From NCBI GenBank assembly GCA_033977485.1, contig CM066987.1, positions 47,619,033-47,683,032 of the forward strand: 64,000 nucleotides of DNA, read 5' to 3'. The notes beneath the pieces were generated by a model. The model had not been told where the DNA came from and searched no databases. It saw nothing but the letters and a program-made list of their open reading frames with translations. The first letter of the stretch is position 1, and the number at the start of each line of letters is the position of its first letter. Positions 44,584 to 58,891 of this stretch are shown here, one piece after another. Origin of the DNA: Hydrangea macrophylla (Eukaryota > Streptophyta > Magnoliopsida > Cornales > Hydrangeaceae). A program made the translations under genes and the position numbers.

Positions 44584-47316
44584 TTTAAACCTCATTTTTT
44601 GGTATTTTGAGGTGTTTTTGATCTTTTTTTTCTATGGAATCCACCCTGGGAGTCCGTTTTTTGTTCTATTTCTTCTGAAAACTCTAATTAGTCATACTCG
44701 TGGTGGCCGTGTGGGTTTGGTGGTAGCCGGACAATCAGTTTTCCAAGTTGGCTCTTAAAACCTCTATTTTGGTTGTTTTGAAGTGTTTTTTGACCTTTTT
44801 TTGCTATGGAATCCACTCTAGGAGTCTGTTACTTGTTTCGTTTCTTTTGACAAATTTATTATTCATACTTGAGGTGGTCGTGTGGGTTTGGTGCCAGCCA
44901 GAAAGTCGATTGTCCATGTTCGCTCTTAAAACCTCAGTTTTGGATGTTTTGAGGGCTATTTTTTTTTTTTACCTTTTTGACTATGGAATCCACCCCGGGA
45001 TCCCATTATTTGTTCCATTTCATCCTAATACTCTAATAAGTCATACTCGAGGTGGTCGTCTGGGTTTTGTTCTAGCCGAACATTCGGTTGTCAAAGTTGC
45101 CCATTAAAACCTCATTTTTTTTTTTGTTTTGAGGTGTTTTTTTACCTTTTTTACTATGGAATCCACCCTGGGAATCCGTTATTTGTTTTGTTTCTTCCAA
45201 AAACTCTAATTAGTCATTCTCAAGCTGTTAGTGTGGGTTTGGCGGCAGCCGAACAGTCAGTTGTCCAAGTTGGCTCTTAAAATCTTAGTTTTTGTTGTTT
45301 TGAGGTGTTTTTTGACCTTTTTTACTATGAAATCCACCTCGGGAGTCCGTCATTTGTACTATTTCTTTTTAATACTCTAATTAGTCATACTTGAGGTGGT
45401 CATGTTGGTGGCAGCCGGATAGTTGATTGTCCAAGTTGGCTCTTAAAACCTCAGTTTTGGTTGTTTTGAGGTGTTTTTTTTTAACTTTTTTACCATGGAA
45501 TACACCCCAGTAGCCCATTATTTGTTCCATTTCTTCCTGCAACTCTAATTAGTCATACTCGAGGAGGTTTTGTGCGTTTGGTGGTAGCTGGACTATCGGT
45601 TGTCCAAGTTGCGCATTAAAACATTATTTTTTGGTGTTTCGACGTATTTTGAGTTGTTTTGACCTTTTTTACAATGGAATCCACCCCTGGAGTCCAATAT
45701 TTGTTCTGTTTCTTCTAAAAACTCTAATTAGTCATAATCATGATGGTCATGTAAATTTGGTGGCAGCCGGACAATCGATTGTCCAAGTTAACCCTTAAAG
45801 CCTCATTTTTGTTTGTTTTAAGGTGTTTTTTTGACCTTTTTTACTATGGAATCCACCCCGAGAGTTCGTTATTTGGTCTGTTCTTATCACAACTCTAATT
45901 AGTCATACTCGAGGTGGTCATGTGGTGGTAGTCGGACAGTCGGTTGCCTATGTTGCTCATTAAATTTCATTTTTTTGTTGTTTTGAGGTGTTTTTGATCA
46001 TTTTTTACTATGGAATTCACCCGGGAAGTCAGGTATTTGTTCTATTTCTTTTGAAAACTCTAATTAGTCATACACTAGGTGGTAGTGTGGGTTTGGTGGT
46101 AGCCGGATAGTCGATTGTCCAAGTTGGCTCTTAAAACCTCAGTTTTGTTTGTTTTGAGGTATTTTTTTGACCTTTTTTGCTATGGAATCCACTCTAGGAG
46201 TACGTTACTTTTTCAGTTTCTTTTGACTATTCCAATTAGTCATACTTGAGGTGGTCGTGTGGGTTTGGTGGCAGCCAGAAAGTCGATTGTCCAAGTTGAC
46301 TCTTAAAACCTCAGTTTTAGTTGTTTTGAGGGGGTTTTTTTTACCTTTATTACTATGGAATCCACCCGGGGATAGCATTATTTGTTTCGTTTCTTCCTAA
46401 TACTCTAATAAGTCATACTCGAGGTGGTCGTGTGGGTTTTGTGGTAGCCAGACAGTCGGTTGTCCAAGATGCCCATTAAAACCTCATTTTTTGGTGTTTT
46501 GTGGTATTTTTGACATTTTTTGCTATGGAATCCACTCCAGGTGTCTGTTATTTGTTCCGTTTCTTCTGACAACTTTAATTAGTCATACGTGAGGTGTTTG
46601 TGTGGGTTTTGTGGCAACTGAACAGTCGGTTGTCCAAGTTGGCTCTTAAAATATTTGTTTTGGTTGTTTTGAGGTGTTTTTTGACCTTTTTTTACAATGA
46701 AATCCACCCCGGGGGTCCGTTATTTGTACAACTTCTTTTGAATACTCTAATTAGTCATACTTGAGTGGTTGTGTGGGTTTGTTGGCAGCCGGAAAGTCAA
46801 TTGTTCAGGTTGGCTCTTAAAATTTCAGTTTTGGTTATTTTGAGATGATTTTTGACCTTTTATACTATCGAATCCACCTCGGGAGTCCATTATTTGTTCC
46901 ATTTCTTCCTACAACTCTCAGTAGTAATACTCGAGGAGGTCTTGTGAGTTTGGTGGTAGCTAGACTGTCGGTTGTCCAAGCTGCCCATTAAAACCTCATT
47001 TTTTGGTGTTTTGAGGTATTTTGAGGTGTTTTTGACCTTTTTTACTATGGAATCCACCCTGGGAGTCCATTATTTGTTCCGTTTCTTCTGAAAACTATAA
47101 TTAGTCATACTCGAGGTGGTCTTGTAAGTTTGGTGGCAATCGGACAGTCGATTGTCCAAGTTAGCCATTAAAGCCTCATTTTTGGCTGTTTTGAGTTGTT
47201 TTTAGACCTTTTTTACTATGGAATCCACCCCGGGAGTCCGTTATTTGGTCTGTTTCTTATGACAACTCTAATTAGTCATAGTCAAGGTGTTCATGTGGTG
47301 GTAGTTAGACAGTCAG
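44584..47316. repeat. HOR-A unit, 2733 bp
   Basis: A regular 16-mer unit. It contains a perfect 16-bp palindrome at 45769-45784 in the same Z position as at 4185, 12138, 34272 and 43034. Confidence 0.85.
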
Positions 47317-48210
47317 TTTAAACATCATTTTTTGGTATTTTGAGGTGTTTTTGATCTTTTTTTTCTATGGAATCCACCTTAGGAGTCCGTTATTTGTTCT
47401 ATTTCTTCTGAAAACTCTAATTAGTCACACTCGTGGTGGCCGTGTGGGTTTGGTGGTAGCTGGACAATCAGTTTTCCAAGTTGGCTCTTAAAACCTCTAT
47501 TTTGGTTGTTTTGAAGTGTTTTTTGACCTTTTTTTGCTATGGAATCCACTCTAGGAGTCTGTTACTTGTTTCGTTTCTTTTGACAAATTTATTATTCATA
47601 CTTGAGGTGGTCGTGTGGGTTTGGTGCCAGCCAGAAAGTCGATTGTCCAAGTAGGCTCTTAAAACCTCAATTTTGGATGTTTTGAGGGCTATTTTTTTTT
47701 TTTACCTTTTTGACTATGGAATCCACCCCGGGATCCCATTATTTGTTCCATTTCACCCTAATACTCTAATAAGTCATACTCGAGGTGGTCATCTGGGTTT
47801 TGTTCTAGCCAAACATTCGGTTGTCAAAGTTGCCCATTAAAACCTCATTTTTTTTTTGTTTTGAGGTGTTTTTTTACCTTTTTTACTATGGAATCCACCC
47901 TGGGAGTCCGTTATTTGTTTTGTTTCTTCCAAAAACTCTAATTTGTAATACTCAAGCTGTTAGTGTGGGTTTGGCGGCAGCCGAACAGTCAGTTGTCCAA
48001 GTTGGCTCTTAAAATCTTAGTTTTTGTTGTTTTGAGGTGTTTTTTGACCTTTTTTACTATGAAATCCACCCAGGGAGTCCGTTATTTGTACCATTTCTTT
48101 TGAATACTCTAATTAGTCATACTTGAGGTGGTCATGTGGGTTTGGTGGCAGCGACCGACAGTTGATTGTCCAAGTTGGCTCTTAAAACCTCAGTTTTGGT
48201 TGTTTTGAGG

Positions 48211-48243
<33 letters not shown>

Positions 48244-50069
48244 TTTACTATAGAATCCACCCCGGGAGCCCATTATTTGTTCCATTTCTTCCCGCAACTC
48301 TAATTAGTCATACTCGAGGAGGTTTTGTGTGTTTGGTGGTAGCTGGACTATTGGTTGTCCAAGTTGTGCATTGAAAACTTATTTTTTGGTATTTCGAGGT
48401 ATTTTGAGTTGTTTTGACCTTTTTCACTACGGAATCCACCCCGAAAGTCCATTATTTGTTCTGTTTCTTCTAGAAACTCTAATTAGTCATACTCGAGATG
48501 GTTATGTAAGTTTGGTGGCAGCCAGACAATTGATTGTCCATGTTAGCCCTTAAAGCCTCATTTTTGGTTGTTTTGAGGTGGTTTTTTTTACCTTTTTTAC
48601 TATGGAATCCATCCCGAGAGTTTGTTATTTGGTCTGTTCTTATCACAACTCGAATTAGTCATACTCGAGGTGGTCATGTGGTGGTAGTTGGACAGTCGGT
48701 TGTCCAAGTTGCCCATTAAAACTTCATTTTTTGGTGTTTTGAGGTGTTTTTGATCATTTTTTACAATGGAATTCACCCGGCGAGTTAGGTATTTGTTCTA
48801 TTTCTTTTGACAACTCTAATTAGTCATACTCTAGGTGGTCGTGTGGGTTTGGTGGTAGTCGGATAGTCGATTGTCCAAGTTGGCTCTTAAAACCTCAGTT
48901 TTGGTTGTTTTGAGGTATTTTTTTTGACCTTTTTTGCTATGGAATCCACTCTAGGAGTACATCACTAGTTCTGTTTCTTTTGACAATTCTAATTAGTCAT
49001 ACTTGAAGTGGTCGTGTGGGTTTGGTGGCAGCCAGAAAGTCAATTGTCCAAGTTGAATCTTAAAACGTCAATTTTGGTTGTTTTGAGTGGTTTTTTTTTA
49101 CCTTTTTTAATATGGAATCCACCCCGGGATCCCATTATTTGTTCCGTTTCTTCCTAATACTCTAATAAGTCATACTTGAGGTGGTCGTATGGGTTTTGTG
49201 GTAGCCGAACAGTCGGTTGTCCAAGATGCCCATTAAAACCTCATTTTTTGGTGTTTTGGGGTGTTTTTGCCATTTTTTGCTATGGAATCCACTCCAGGAG
49301 TCTGTTATTTGTTCCGTTTCTTCTGACAACTTTAATTCGTCATACTTGAGGTGTTTGTGTGGGTTTTGTGGCAACTGAACAGTCGGTTGTCCAAGTTGGC
49401 TCTTAAAACATTAGTTGTGGTTGTTTTGAGGTGTTTTTTTACCATTTTTTACTATGAAATCCACCCCGGGGGTCCGTTATTCGTACAGTTTCTTTTGAAT
49501 ACTCTAATTAGTCATACTTGAGTGGTTGTGTGGGTTTGGTGGCAGCCGAAAAGTCAATTGTTCAAGTTGTCCCTTAAAATCTCAGTTTCTTTTGAGATGA
49601 TTTTTGACCTTTTTTACTATGGAATCCACCTCGGGAGCCCATTATTTGTTCCATTTCTTCCTACAACTCTAAGTAGTCATACTCGAGGAGGTCTTGTGCA
49701 TTTGGTGGTAGCTAGACTGTCGGTTGTCCAAGTTGCCCATTAAAAATTCATTTTTTGGTGCTTTGAGGTATTTTGAGGTGTTTTTGACCTTGATTACTAT
49801 GGAATCCACCCCGGGAGTCCATTATTTGTTCCTTTTCTTTTGAAAATTTCTAATTAGTCATACTCGATGTGGTCATGTAAGTTTGGTGGCAACCGGACAG
49901 TCGATTGTCCAAGTTAGACATTAAAGCCTCATTTTTGGTTGTTTTGAGGTATTTTTTGACCTTGTTTACTATGGAATCCACCCTGGGAGTCCATTATTTG
50001 GTCTGTTTCTTATGACAACTCTAATTAGTCATAGTCGAGGCGGTCATGTGGTGGTAGTCGGACAGTCAA
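47317..50069. repeat. HOR-A unit, 2753 bp
   Basis: A regular 16-mer unit. Much of the extra length over its neighbours is the 27-base T run at 48211-48237. Confidence 0.85.
48211..48237. repeat. Poly-T run of 27
   Basis: This is the variable T tract of an X monomer. The equivalent monomers carry 8-12 T, except that at 6620-6642 (23 T). Confidence 0.95.
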
Positions 50070-51997
50070 TTTAAACCTCATTTTTTGGAATTTTGAGGTG
50101 TTTTGTTTTTTTCGATGGAATCCACCCTAGGAGTCCGTTATTTGTTCTATTTCTTCTGAAAACTCTAATTAGTCATACTCGAGGTGGCCGTGTGGGTTTG
50201 GTGGTAGCCGGACAATCGGTTGTCCAAGTTGGCTCTTAAAACCTCTGTTTTGGTTATTTTGAGGTGTTTTTTTTGACCTTTTTTACTATGGAATCCACTC
50301 CAGGAGTCCGTTACTTGTTTCATTTCTTTTGACAACTCTAATTATTCATACTTGAGGTGGTCGTGTGGATTTGGTGGCAGCCAGAAAGTCGATTGTCCAA
50401 GTTGGCTCTAAAACCTCAGTTTTGGATGTTTTGAGGGCTTTTTCTTTTTTTTTTTTTTAAACTTTTTTTACTATAGAATCCACCCCGGGATCCCATCATT
50501 TGTTCCATTTCTTCCTAATACTCTAATAAGTCATACTTGAGGGGGTCGTCTGAGTTTTGTGGTAGCCGAACATTCGGTTGTCAAAGTTGCTCATTGAAAC
50601 CTCATTTTTTTTTGCTGTTTTGAGGTGTTTTTGACCTTTTTTTTACTATGGAATCCACCCTGGGAGTCCATTATTTGTTTTGTTTCTTCCAAAAACTCTA
50701 ATTAGTCATACTCAAGGTGTTCGTGTGGGTTTGGCGGCAGCCGAACAGTCAGTTGTCCAAGTTGGCTCTTAAAACCTTAGTTTTTGTTGTTTTGAGGTGT
50801 TTTTTGACCTTTTTTACTATGAAACCCACTCCGGGAGTCCTTTATTTGTACCATTTCTTTGAATACTCCAATTAGTCATACTTGAGGTTGTCATGTGGGT
50901 TTGGTGGCAGCCGGACAGTCGATTGTCCAAGTTGGCTCTTAAAACCTCAGTTTTGGTTGTTTTGAGGTGTTTTTTGACATTTTTTACTATAAAATCCACC
51001 CCGGGAGTCCGCTATTTGTCCCATTTCTTTTGAATACTCTAATTAGTCATACTTGAGTGGTCGTGTGGGTTGGGTTGTAGCCGGAAAGTCAATTGTCCAA
51101 GTTGGCTCTTAAAATCTCACTTTTGGTTGTTTTAAGATGATTTTTGACCTTTTATACTATGGAATACACCTCGGTAGCCCATTGATTGTTCCATTTCTTC
51201 CTACAACTCTCAGTAGTCATACTCGATGAGGTCTTGTGCGTTTGGTAGTAGCTAGACTGTCGGTTGTCCAAGTTGTAGATTAAAACCTTAGTTTTTTGGT
51301 GTTTTAAGGTATTTTGCGGTGTTTTCGACCTTTTTTACTATGGAATCCACCCCGGGAGTCCATTATTTGTTCAGTTTCTTCTGAAAACTCTAATTAGTAA
51401 TACTCGAGGTGGTGTTGTATGTTTGGTGCAATCAGACAGTCGATTGTCCAAGTTAGCCATTAAAGCCTCCTTTTTGGTTGTTTTGAGGTGTTTTTCAACC
51501 TTTTTTACTACGGAATCCACCCCGAGAGTCTGTTATTTGGTCTGTTTCTTATGACAACTCTAATTAGTCATAGTCGAGGTGGTCATGTGTTGGTAGACGG
51601 ATAGTCAATTGTCCAATTTGCCCATTAAAACCTCATTTATTTGGTGCTTTGCGGTGTTTTTGACCTTTTTTACTATGGAATCCACCCTGGGAGTCCGTTA
51701 TTTGTTTTGTTTCTTCCAAAAACTCTAATTAGTCATACTCAAGTTGTTCGTGTGGATTTGGCGGTAGCCGAATAGTCAGTTCTCCAAGTTGGCTCTTAAA
51801 ACCTCAGTTTTGGTTGTTTTGAGGTGTTTTTTTTACCTTTTTTACTATGAAATCCACCCCGGGAGTCCGTTATTTGCACCATTTCTTTTGAATACTCTAA
51901 TTAGTCATACTTGAGGTGGTGATGTGGGTTTGGTGGCAGCCGGACAGTCGATTGTCCAAGTTGGCTCTTAAAACCTTAATTTTGGTTATTTTGAGGT

Positions 51998-51998
<1 letters not shown>

Positions 51999-52029
<31 letters not shown>
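51999..52029. repeat. Poly-T run of 31
   Basis: T tract of an X monomer. The B-I partner near 24044-24075 has T runs broken by A. Confidence 0.95.
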
Positions 52030-52032
<3 letters not shown>

Positions 52033-53871
52033 TTTTTTACTATGGAATCCACCCCGGGAGCCCATTATTTGTTCCATTTCTTCCTGTAACTCTAATTAGT
52101 CGTACTCGAGGAGGTTTTGTGCGTTTGGTGGTAGCTGGACTATCGGTTGTCCAAGTTGCGCATTAAAACCTCATTTTTTGGTGTTTCGAGGTATTTTGAG
52201 TTGTTTTGACCTTTTTTATTATGGAATCCACCTCGAGAGTCCATCATTTGTTCTGTTTCTACTGAAAACTCTAATTAGTCATACTCGAGATGGTCATGTA
52301 AGTTTGGTGGCAGCCGGACAATCGATTTTCCAACTTGGCCCTTAAATCCTCATTTTTTGTTGTTTTGAGCTGTTTTTTTTTTTTTTTTTTTTACCTTTTT
52401 TACTATGGAATCCACCCCGGGAGTCCGTTATTTGTTTTGTTTCTTATCACAACTCTAATTACTCATACTAGTTGGACAGTCGGTTGTCCAAGTTGCCAAT
52501 TAATACCTCATTTTTTGGTGTTTTGAGGTCTTTTTGATAATTTTTTACTATGGAATCCACCCTTAGAGTCCGGTATTTGTTCTGTTTCTTTTAACAACTC
52601 TAATTAGTCATACTCTAGGTGGTCGTGTGGGTTTGGTGGTAGCCGGACAGTCGATTGTCCAAGTTGGCTCTTAAAACCTCAGTGTTGGTTGTTTTGAGGT
52701 GTTTTTTTTTTTACCTTTTTTGCTATGGAATCCACTCCAGAAGTATGTTACTTGTTCAGTTTCTTTTGACAATTCTAATTAGTCATACTTGAGGTGGTCG
52801 TGTGGGTTTGGTGGCAGCCAGATAGTCGATTGTCCAAGTCGACTCTTAAAACCTCAGTTTTGGTTATTTTGAGGTTGTTTTTTTTGACCTTTTTTACTAT
52901 GGATCCCATTATTTGTTCCATTTCTTCCTAATACTCTAATAATTCATAGTCGAGGTGGTCGTGTGGGTTTTGAGGTAGCCGGACAGTCGGTTGTCCAAGT
53001 TGCCCATTAAAACCCCCATTTTTTTGGTGTTTTGGGGTGTTTTTGACATTTTTTTCTATGGAATCCACTCCAGGAGTCAGTTATTTGTTCCGTTTCTTCT
53101 GACAACTTTAATTAGGCATACTTGAGGAGTTTGTGTGGCTTTGGTGGCAACCGAACAGTCGGTTGTCCAAGTTGGCTCTTAAAACCTCAATTTTGGTTGT
53201 TTTGCGGTGTTTTTTGACATTTTTTTTCTATGAAATCCACCCCGAGTGTCTGTTATTTGTACCATTTCTTTTGAATACTCTAATTAGTCATACTTGAGTG
53301 GTCCTGTGGGTTTGGTAGTAGCTGGACGGTCGATTGTCCAAGTTGGCTCTTATAACCTCAGTTTTGGTTTGGTTATTTTGAGATGTTTTTTTGAACTTTT
53401 TTACGATGGAATCCACCCCGTGAGCCCATTATTTGTTCCATTTCTTCCTACAACTCTTATTAGTCATACTCGAGGAGGTCTTGTGTGTTTGGTGGTAGCT
53501 AGACTGTTGGTTGTCCAAGTTGCCCATTAAAACCTCATTTTTAGTGTTTTGAGGTGTTTTTGACCTTTGTTACTATGGAATCCACCCCGGGAGTCCATTA
53601 TTTGTTCTGTTTCTTCCAAAAACTCGAATTAGTCATACTCGAGGTGGTCATGTATGTTTGGTGGCAGCCGGACAGTCGATTGTCCAAGTTAGCCCTTAAG
53701 GCCTCATTTTTGGTTGTTTTGAGGTATTTGTTGACCTTTTTTACTATGGAATCCACCCCAGGAGTACTTTATTTGTTTCGTTTCTTCTAACAACTCTAAT
53801 TAGACATACTCAAGGTGGTTGTGTGGTGGTAACCGGACCGTCGGTTGTCCAAGTTGCCCATTAAATCCTCA

Positions 53872-53897
53872 TTTTTTTTTTTTTTTTTTTTTTTTTT
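53872..53897. repeat. Poly-T run of 26 at an unusual position
   Basis: It lies after TTAAATCCTCA, a different place in the monomer from the usual variable tract. The B-I partner near 25900 has only about 7 T followed by GG. Confidence 0.9.
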
Positions 53898-56800
53898 ATA
53901 TTTTGAGGTATTTTTCACCTTTTTTACTATGGAATCCACCCCGGGAGTCCGTTATTTGTTCCATTTCTACTGATAACTCAAATTAGTCATACTCAAGATG
54001 GTCGTGTGGGTTTCGTGGTAGCCAGATATTCGATTGTCCAAGTTGACACTTAAATTCTCAGTTTTGGTTGTTTTGAGGTATTTTTTGACCTTTTTTGCTA
54101 TGAAATCCACTCCAAGAGTCTGTTACTTGTTGTGTTTCTTTTTGATAACTCTAATTAGTAATTCCTGAGGTGGTCATGTGGGTTTGGTGGTAGCCGGAAA
54201 GTCGATTGTCCGAGTTGGCTCTTAAAACCTCAGTTTTGGTTGTTTTGAGGGGTTTTTTTTTACCTTTTTTACTATGGAATCCACCCTGCGATCCCATTAT
54301 TTGTTCCATTTCTTCCTAATACTCTAAACACTCTAATTAGTCATACTAGAGGTGGTCGTGTGGGTTTTGTGGTATTCGGACAGTCGGTTGTCCAAGTTGC
54401 CCATTAAAACCTCATTTTTTGGTGTTTGAGGTATTGTTGACCTTTTTTTGCTATTGAATCCACACCAGGAGTCTGTTATTTATTCCGTTTCTTTAGAAAA
54501 ACTCTAATTAGTCATACTCGAGGTGTTCGTATGGGGTTGGTGGCAACCGAACAGTCAGCAACCGAACAGTCGGTTGTCCAAATTGGCTCTTAAAATCTTA
54601 ATTTTGGTTGTTTTAAGGTGTTTTTTTGACCTTTTTTTACTATGAAATCCACCCCGGGGGTCCGTTGTTTGTACCATTTCTTTTGAATACTTGAGGTGGT
54701 CGTGTGGGTTTGGTGGCAGCCGGATAGTCGATTGTCCAAGTTGGCTCTTAAAACCTCAGTTTTGGTTGTTTTGAGGTATTTTTTTGACCTTTTATACTAT
54801 AAAATCATCCCCGGGAGCCCATTATTTGTTCCATTTCTTCCTACAACGCTAATTAGTCATACTCGAGGAGGTCTTGTGCATTTGGTAGTACCTAGATTGT
54901 CGGTTGTCAAAGATTCCCATTAAAACCTCATTTCTAGGTGTTTTTGACCTTTTTTACTATGGAATCCACCCTGGGAGTCCATGATTTGTTCAGTTTCTTC
55001 TGAAAAATCTAATTAGTCATACTCGAGCTGGTCATGTAAGTTTGGTGGCAGTCGGATAGTCGATTGTCCATGTTAGCCCATAAAGCCTCATTATTGGTTA
55101 TTTTGAGGTGTTTTTTTTTATCTTTTCTACTATGGAATCCACCCCGGGAGTCCGTTATTTGTTCAGTTTCTTCTGACAACTCTAATTAGTCATACTCGAG
55201 GTGGTGGTGTGGTGGTAGTTGGACAGTCGATTGTCCAAGTTGGCCATTAAAACCTCATTATTTGGTGTTTTAAGGTGTTTTTGAGCTTTTTATACTGTGG
55301 AATCCACCCCGGGAGTCCGTTATTTGTTCCATTTCTTCTGAAAACTCTAATTAGTCACACTCAAGGTGGTCGTGTGGGTTTGGTGGTAGCCGGACAGTCC
55401 GTTGTCCAAGTTGACTCTTAAAACCTCAGTTTTCGTTGTTTTGAGGTGTTTTTTGACCTTTTTTGCTATGGAATCCTCTCCAGAAGCCCGTTACTTGTTC
55501 CATTTCTTCCGACAACTCTGATTAGTCATTTTTGATTGGTCGTGTGGGTTTGGTGGTAGCCAGAAAGTCGATTGTCCAAGTTGGCTCTTAAAACCTCAAT
55601 TTTGGTTGTTTTGAGGGGTTTTTTTGATCTTTTTTACTATAGAATCCACCCCGGGATCCCGTTATTTGTTCTATTTCTCAACAATACTCTAATTAATCAT
55701 ACCTGAGGTGGTCATGTGGGCTTTGTGATAGCTAGACAGTCGGTTGTCCAAGTTACCCATTAAAACCTCATTTTTTGGTGTTCTGAGGTGTTTTTGACCT
55801 TTTTTACTATGGAATCCACCATGGGAGTCTGTTATTTGTTTTGTTTCTTCCGACAACTCTAATTAGTCATACTCAAGGTGGCACATGGGTTTGGTGGTTG
55901 CCGGACAGTCGGTTGTCGAAGTTGGCTCTTAAAACCTCAGTTTTGGTTGTTTTGGGGTGTTTTTTGACCTTTATTACTATGGAATCCACCCCGAGAGTCC
56001 CTTACTTATTCCTTTTCTTCTAAGCACTCGAATTAGTCATACTTCAGGTGTTCGTGTGGGTTTGGTGGCAGCCGAACAGTCGATTGTCCAAGGTGGGTCT
56101 TAAAACTTCAATTCTGGTTGTTTTGAGGTTTTTTTTTTTTTTTTTTACTATGGAATCCACCCCGGGATCCCATTATTTGTTTTGTTGCTTCCTACAACTC
56201 TAATTACTTATACTTGAGGTGGTCGTGTGTGATTTGTGGCAGCCGGATAGTCGGTTGTCCAAGTTGCCCATTAAAACCTCTTTTTTCAATATTTTGAGGA
56301 ATTTTTGACCTTTTTTACGATGGAATACACCCCGGGAGTCCTTTATTTATTCTGTTTCTTTCAAACGCTCTAATTAGTCATACATGAGGTGTTCGTGTTG
56401 GATTTGTGGTAACTGGACAGTCAGTTGTCCAAGTTGCCCATTAAAACCTCATTTTTTGGTATTTTGAGGTATTTTTGACTTTTTTAACTATGGAATCCAC
56501 CCTGGGAGTCCGTTATTTGTTCTGTTTCTTCTAAAAACTCTAATTAGTCATACTCGAGGTGGTCGTGTGGGTTTCTTGGCTGCTGGACAGTCGGTTGTCC
56601 AAGTTGGCTCTTAGAACCTCAGTTTTGGTTGTTTCGAGTTATTTTTTAACCTTTTTACTATGGAATACACCACGGGGGTAATTAATTTTTTCTGTTTCAT
56701 CCAAAAACTCTAATTAGTCATACATAAGGTGGTCGTGTGGGTTTGGTGGCAGCCGGACAGTCGATTGTCCAAGTTGGCTCTTAAAACCTCAATTTTGGTT

Positions 56801-58860
56801 GTTTTGAGGGTTTTTTTTTTACATTTTTTACTATGAAATCCATCCTGGGATCCCCTTATTTGTTCCATTTCTTCTTACAACTCTAATTATTCATACGAGG
56901 TAGTCATGTGGGATGTGTGGTAGCCAGACAGTCAGTTGTCCAAGTTGCCCATTAAAACGTCATTTTTTGGTATTTTGAGGTGTTTTTGACCTTTTTTACT
57001 ATAGAATCCACCCCATGAGTATGTTATTTGTTCTATTTCTTCCGACAACCCTAACTTGTCATACTCGAGGTGGTCTTGTATGTTTGGTGAAAGCCGGACA
57101 ATTGGGTGTCCAAGTTGGCTCTTGAAACCTTAATTTTGGTTGTTTTGAGGTGTTTTTTTTTTACCTTTTTTACTACGGAATCAACACCGAGAGTCCGTTA
57201 CTTTTTCCTACTTCCGAAAACTCTAATTAGTCATACTTTAGGTGATCATGTGGGTATGGTGGTAGCCAGACAGTCGATTGTCCAAGTTGGCCCATAAAAC
57301 CTCTATTTTGGTTGTTTTGAGGGGGTTTTTGAACCTTTTTTACAATGGAATCCACCACGAGATTCTACTATCTGTTCTGTTTCTACTTATAACTCTAATT
57401 ATTCATACTCATGGTAGTCATGTGGCATTGGTTGTAGCCAATCAGTCGGTTGTCCAAGTTGTCCATTAAAACCTTATTTTTTTGTGTTTTGAGGTGTTTT
57501 TTTTACCTTTTTTTTCTATGGAATCCACCCCGGGATTTCATTATTTGTTTCGTTACTTCCTACAATTCGAATTAGTCATACATGAGGTGGTCGTGTGGGT
57601 TTTACGGTAGCCGGACAGTCGGTTGTCCAAGTTGCCCATTAAAACCTTATTTTTTGGTATTTTGAGGTGTTTTTGACCCTTTTTATTATGGAATCCACCC
57701 CGGGAGTCCATTATTTGTTCCATTTCTTCCGAAAACTCTAATTAGTCATACTTGAGGTGGTCATGTAAGTTTGGTGGCAGCCGGACAGTCGATTGTCCAA
57801 GTTTGCCCTTAAAGCCATTTTTTTGTTGTTTTGAGGTGTTTTTCAACCTTTTTTACTATGGAATCCACCCCGAGAGTCCTTTAATTGTTTCGTTTCTTTT
57901 GATAACTCTAATTTGTCATACTCGAGGTGGTCGTGTGGTGGTAACCGGACCGTCGGTTGTCCAAGTTGCCCAATAAATCATCATTTTTTGGTGTTTTGAG
58001 GTGTTTTTGACCTTTTTTTACTATGTAATCCACCCTGGGAGTACGTTATTTGTTCCGTTTCTTCCAATAACTCTTATTAGTCATACTCGAGGTGGTCCTG
58101 TGGGTTTTGTGGTAGCTAGATATTCATTTGTCCAAGTTAATTATTAAAACCTCAGTTTTTGTTGTTTTGAGGTATTTTTTGACCTTTTTTGCTATGGAAT
58201 CCAAGCCACGAGTCCGTTACTTGTTCTATTTCTTTCGACAACTCTAATTAGCAATTCCTGAGGTGGTCGTGTGGGTTTAGTTGTAGCCGAAAATTTGATT
58301 GTCCAAGTTGGCTCTTAAAACCTCAGTTTTGGTTGTTTTGAGGGGGTTTTTTTTTTACCTTTTTTACTATGGAATCCACCCCGGGATCCCATTATTCGTT
58401 CCATTTCTTCCTAATACTCTAATTAATCATACAAGAGGTGGTCGTGTGGGTTTTTTGGTATCCAGATAGTCGGTTGTCCAAGTTGCCCATTAAAACCTAA
58501 TTTTTTGGTGTTTTGAGGTGTTTTTGACCTTTTTTTGCTATTGAATCCACTCCAGGAGTCTGTTATTTGTTCCATTTCTTTCGAAAACTCTAATTAGTCA
58601 TACTCGAGGTGTTCGTATCGGTTTGCTGGGAACCGAACAGTCGGTTGCCCAAGTTGGCTCTTTAAACCTCAGTTTTGGTTGTTTTAAGGTGTTTTTTGAC
58701 CTTTTTTATTATGAAATCCACCCCGGGAGTCGGTAATTTGTACCATTTCTTTTGAAAACTCTAATTAGTCATACTTGAGGTGGTCGTGTGGGTTTGGTGG
58801 CAGTCGGACAGTCGATTGTCCAAGTTTGCTCTTAAAACCTCAATTTTGGTTGTTTTGAGG

Positions 58861-58862
<2 letters not shown>

Positions 58863-58890
<28 letters not shown>
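58863..58890. repeat. Poly-T run of 28
   Basis: Variable T tract; the B-I partner near 30717-30730 has about 13. Confidence 0.95.

Positions 58891-58891
<1 letters not shown>

Larger units (their letters stand above)
41418..50960. repeat. Satellite block A-II (right part)
   Basis: Regular HOR-A with octamer marks at 41831, 43186, 44561, 45921, 47294, 48677 and 50047, spaced 1355-1383 bp. Short monomers are at 41854, 44584, 47317 (first subtype) and 50070 (second subtype). The block ends in a hybrid monomer near 50950-50980 that leads into block B-II. No gene is present. Confidence 0.9.
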
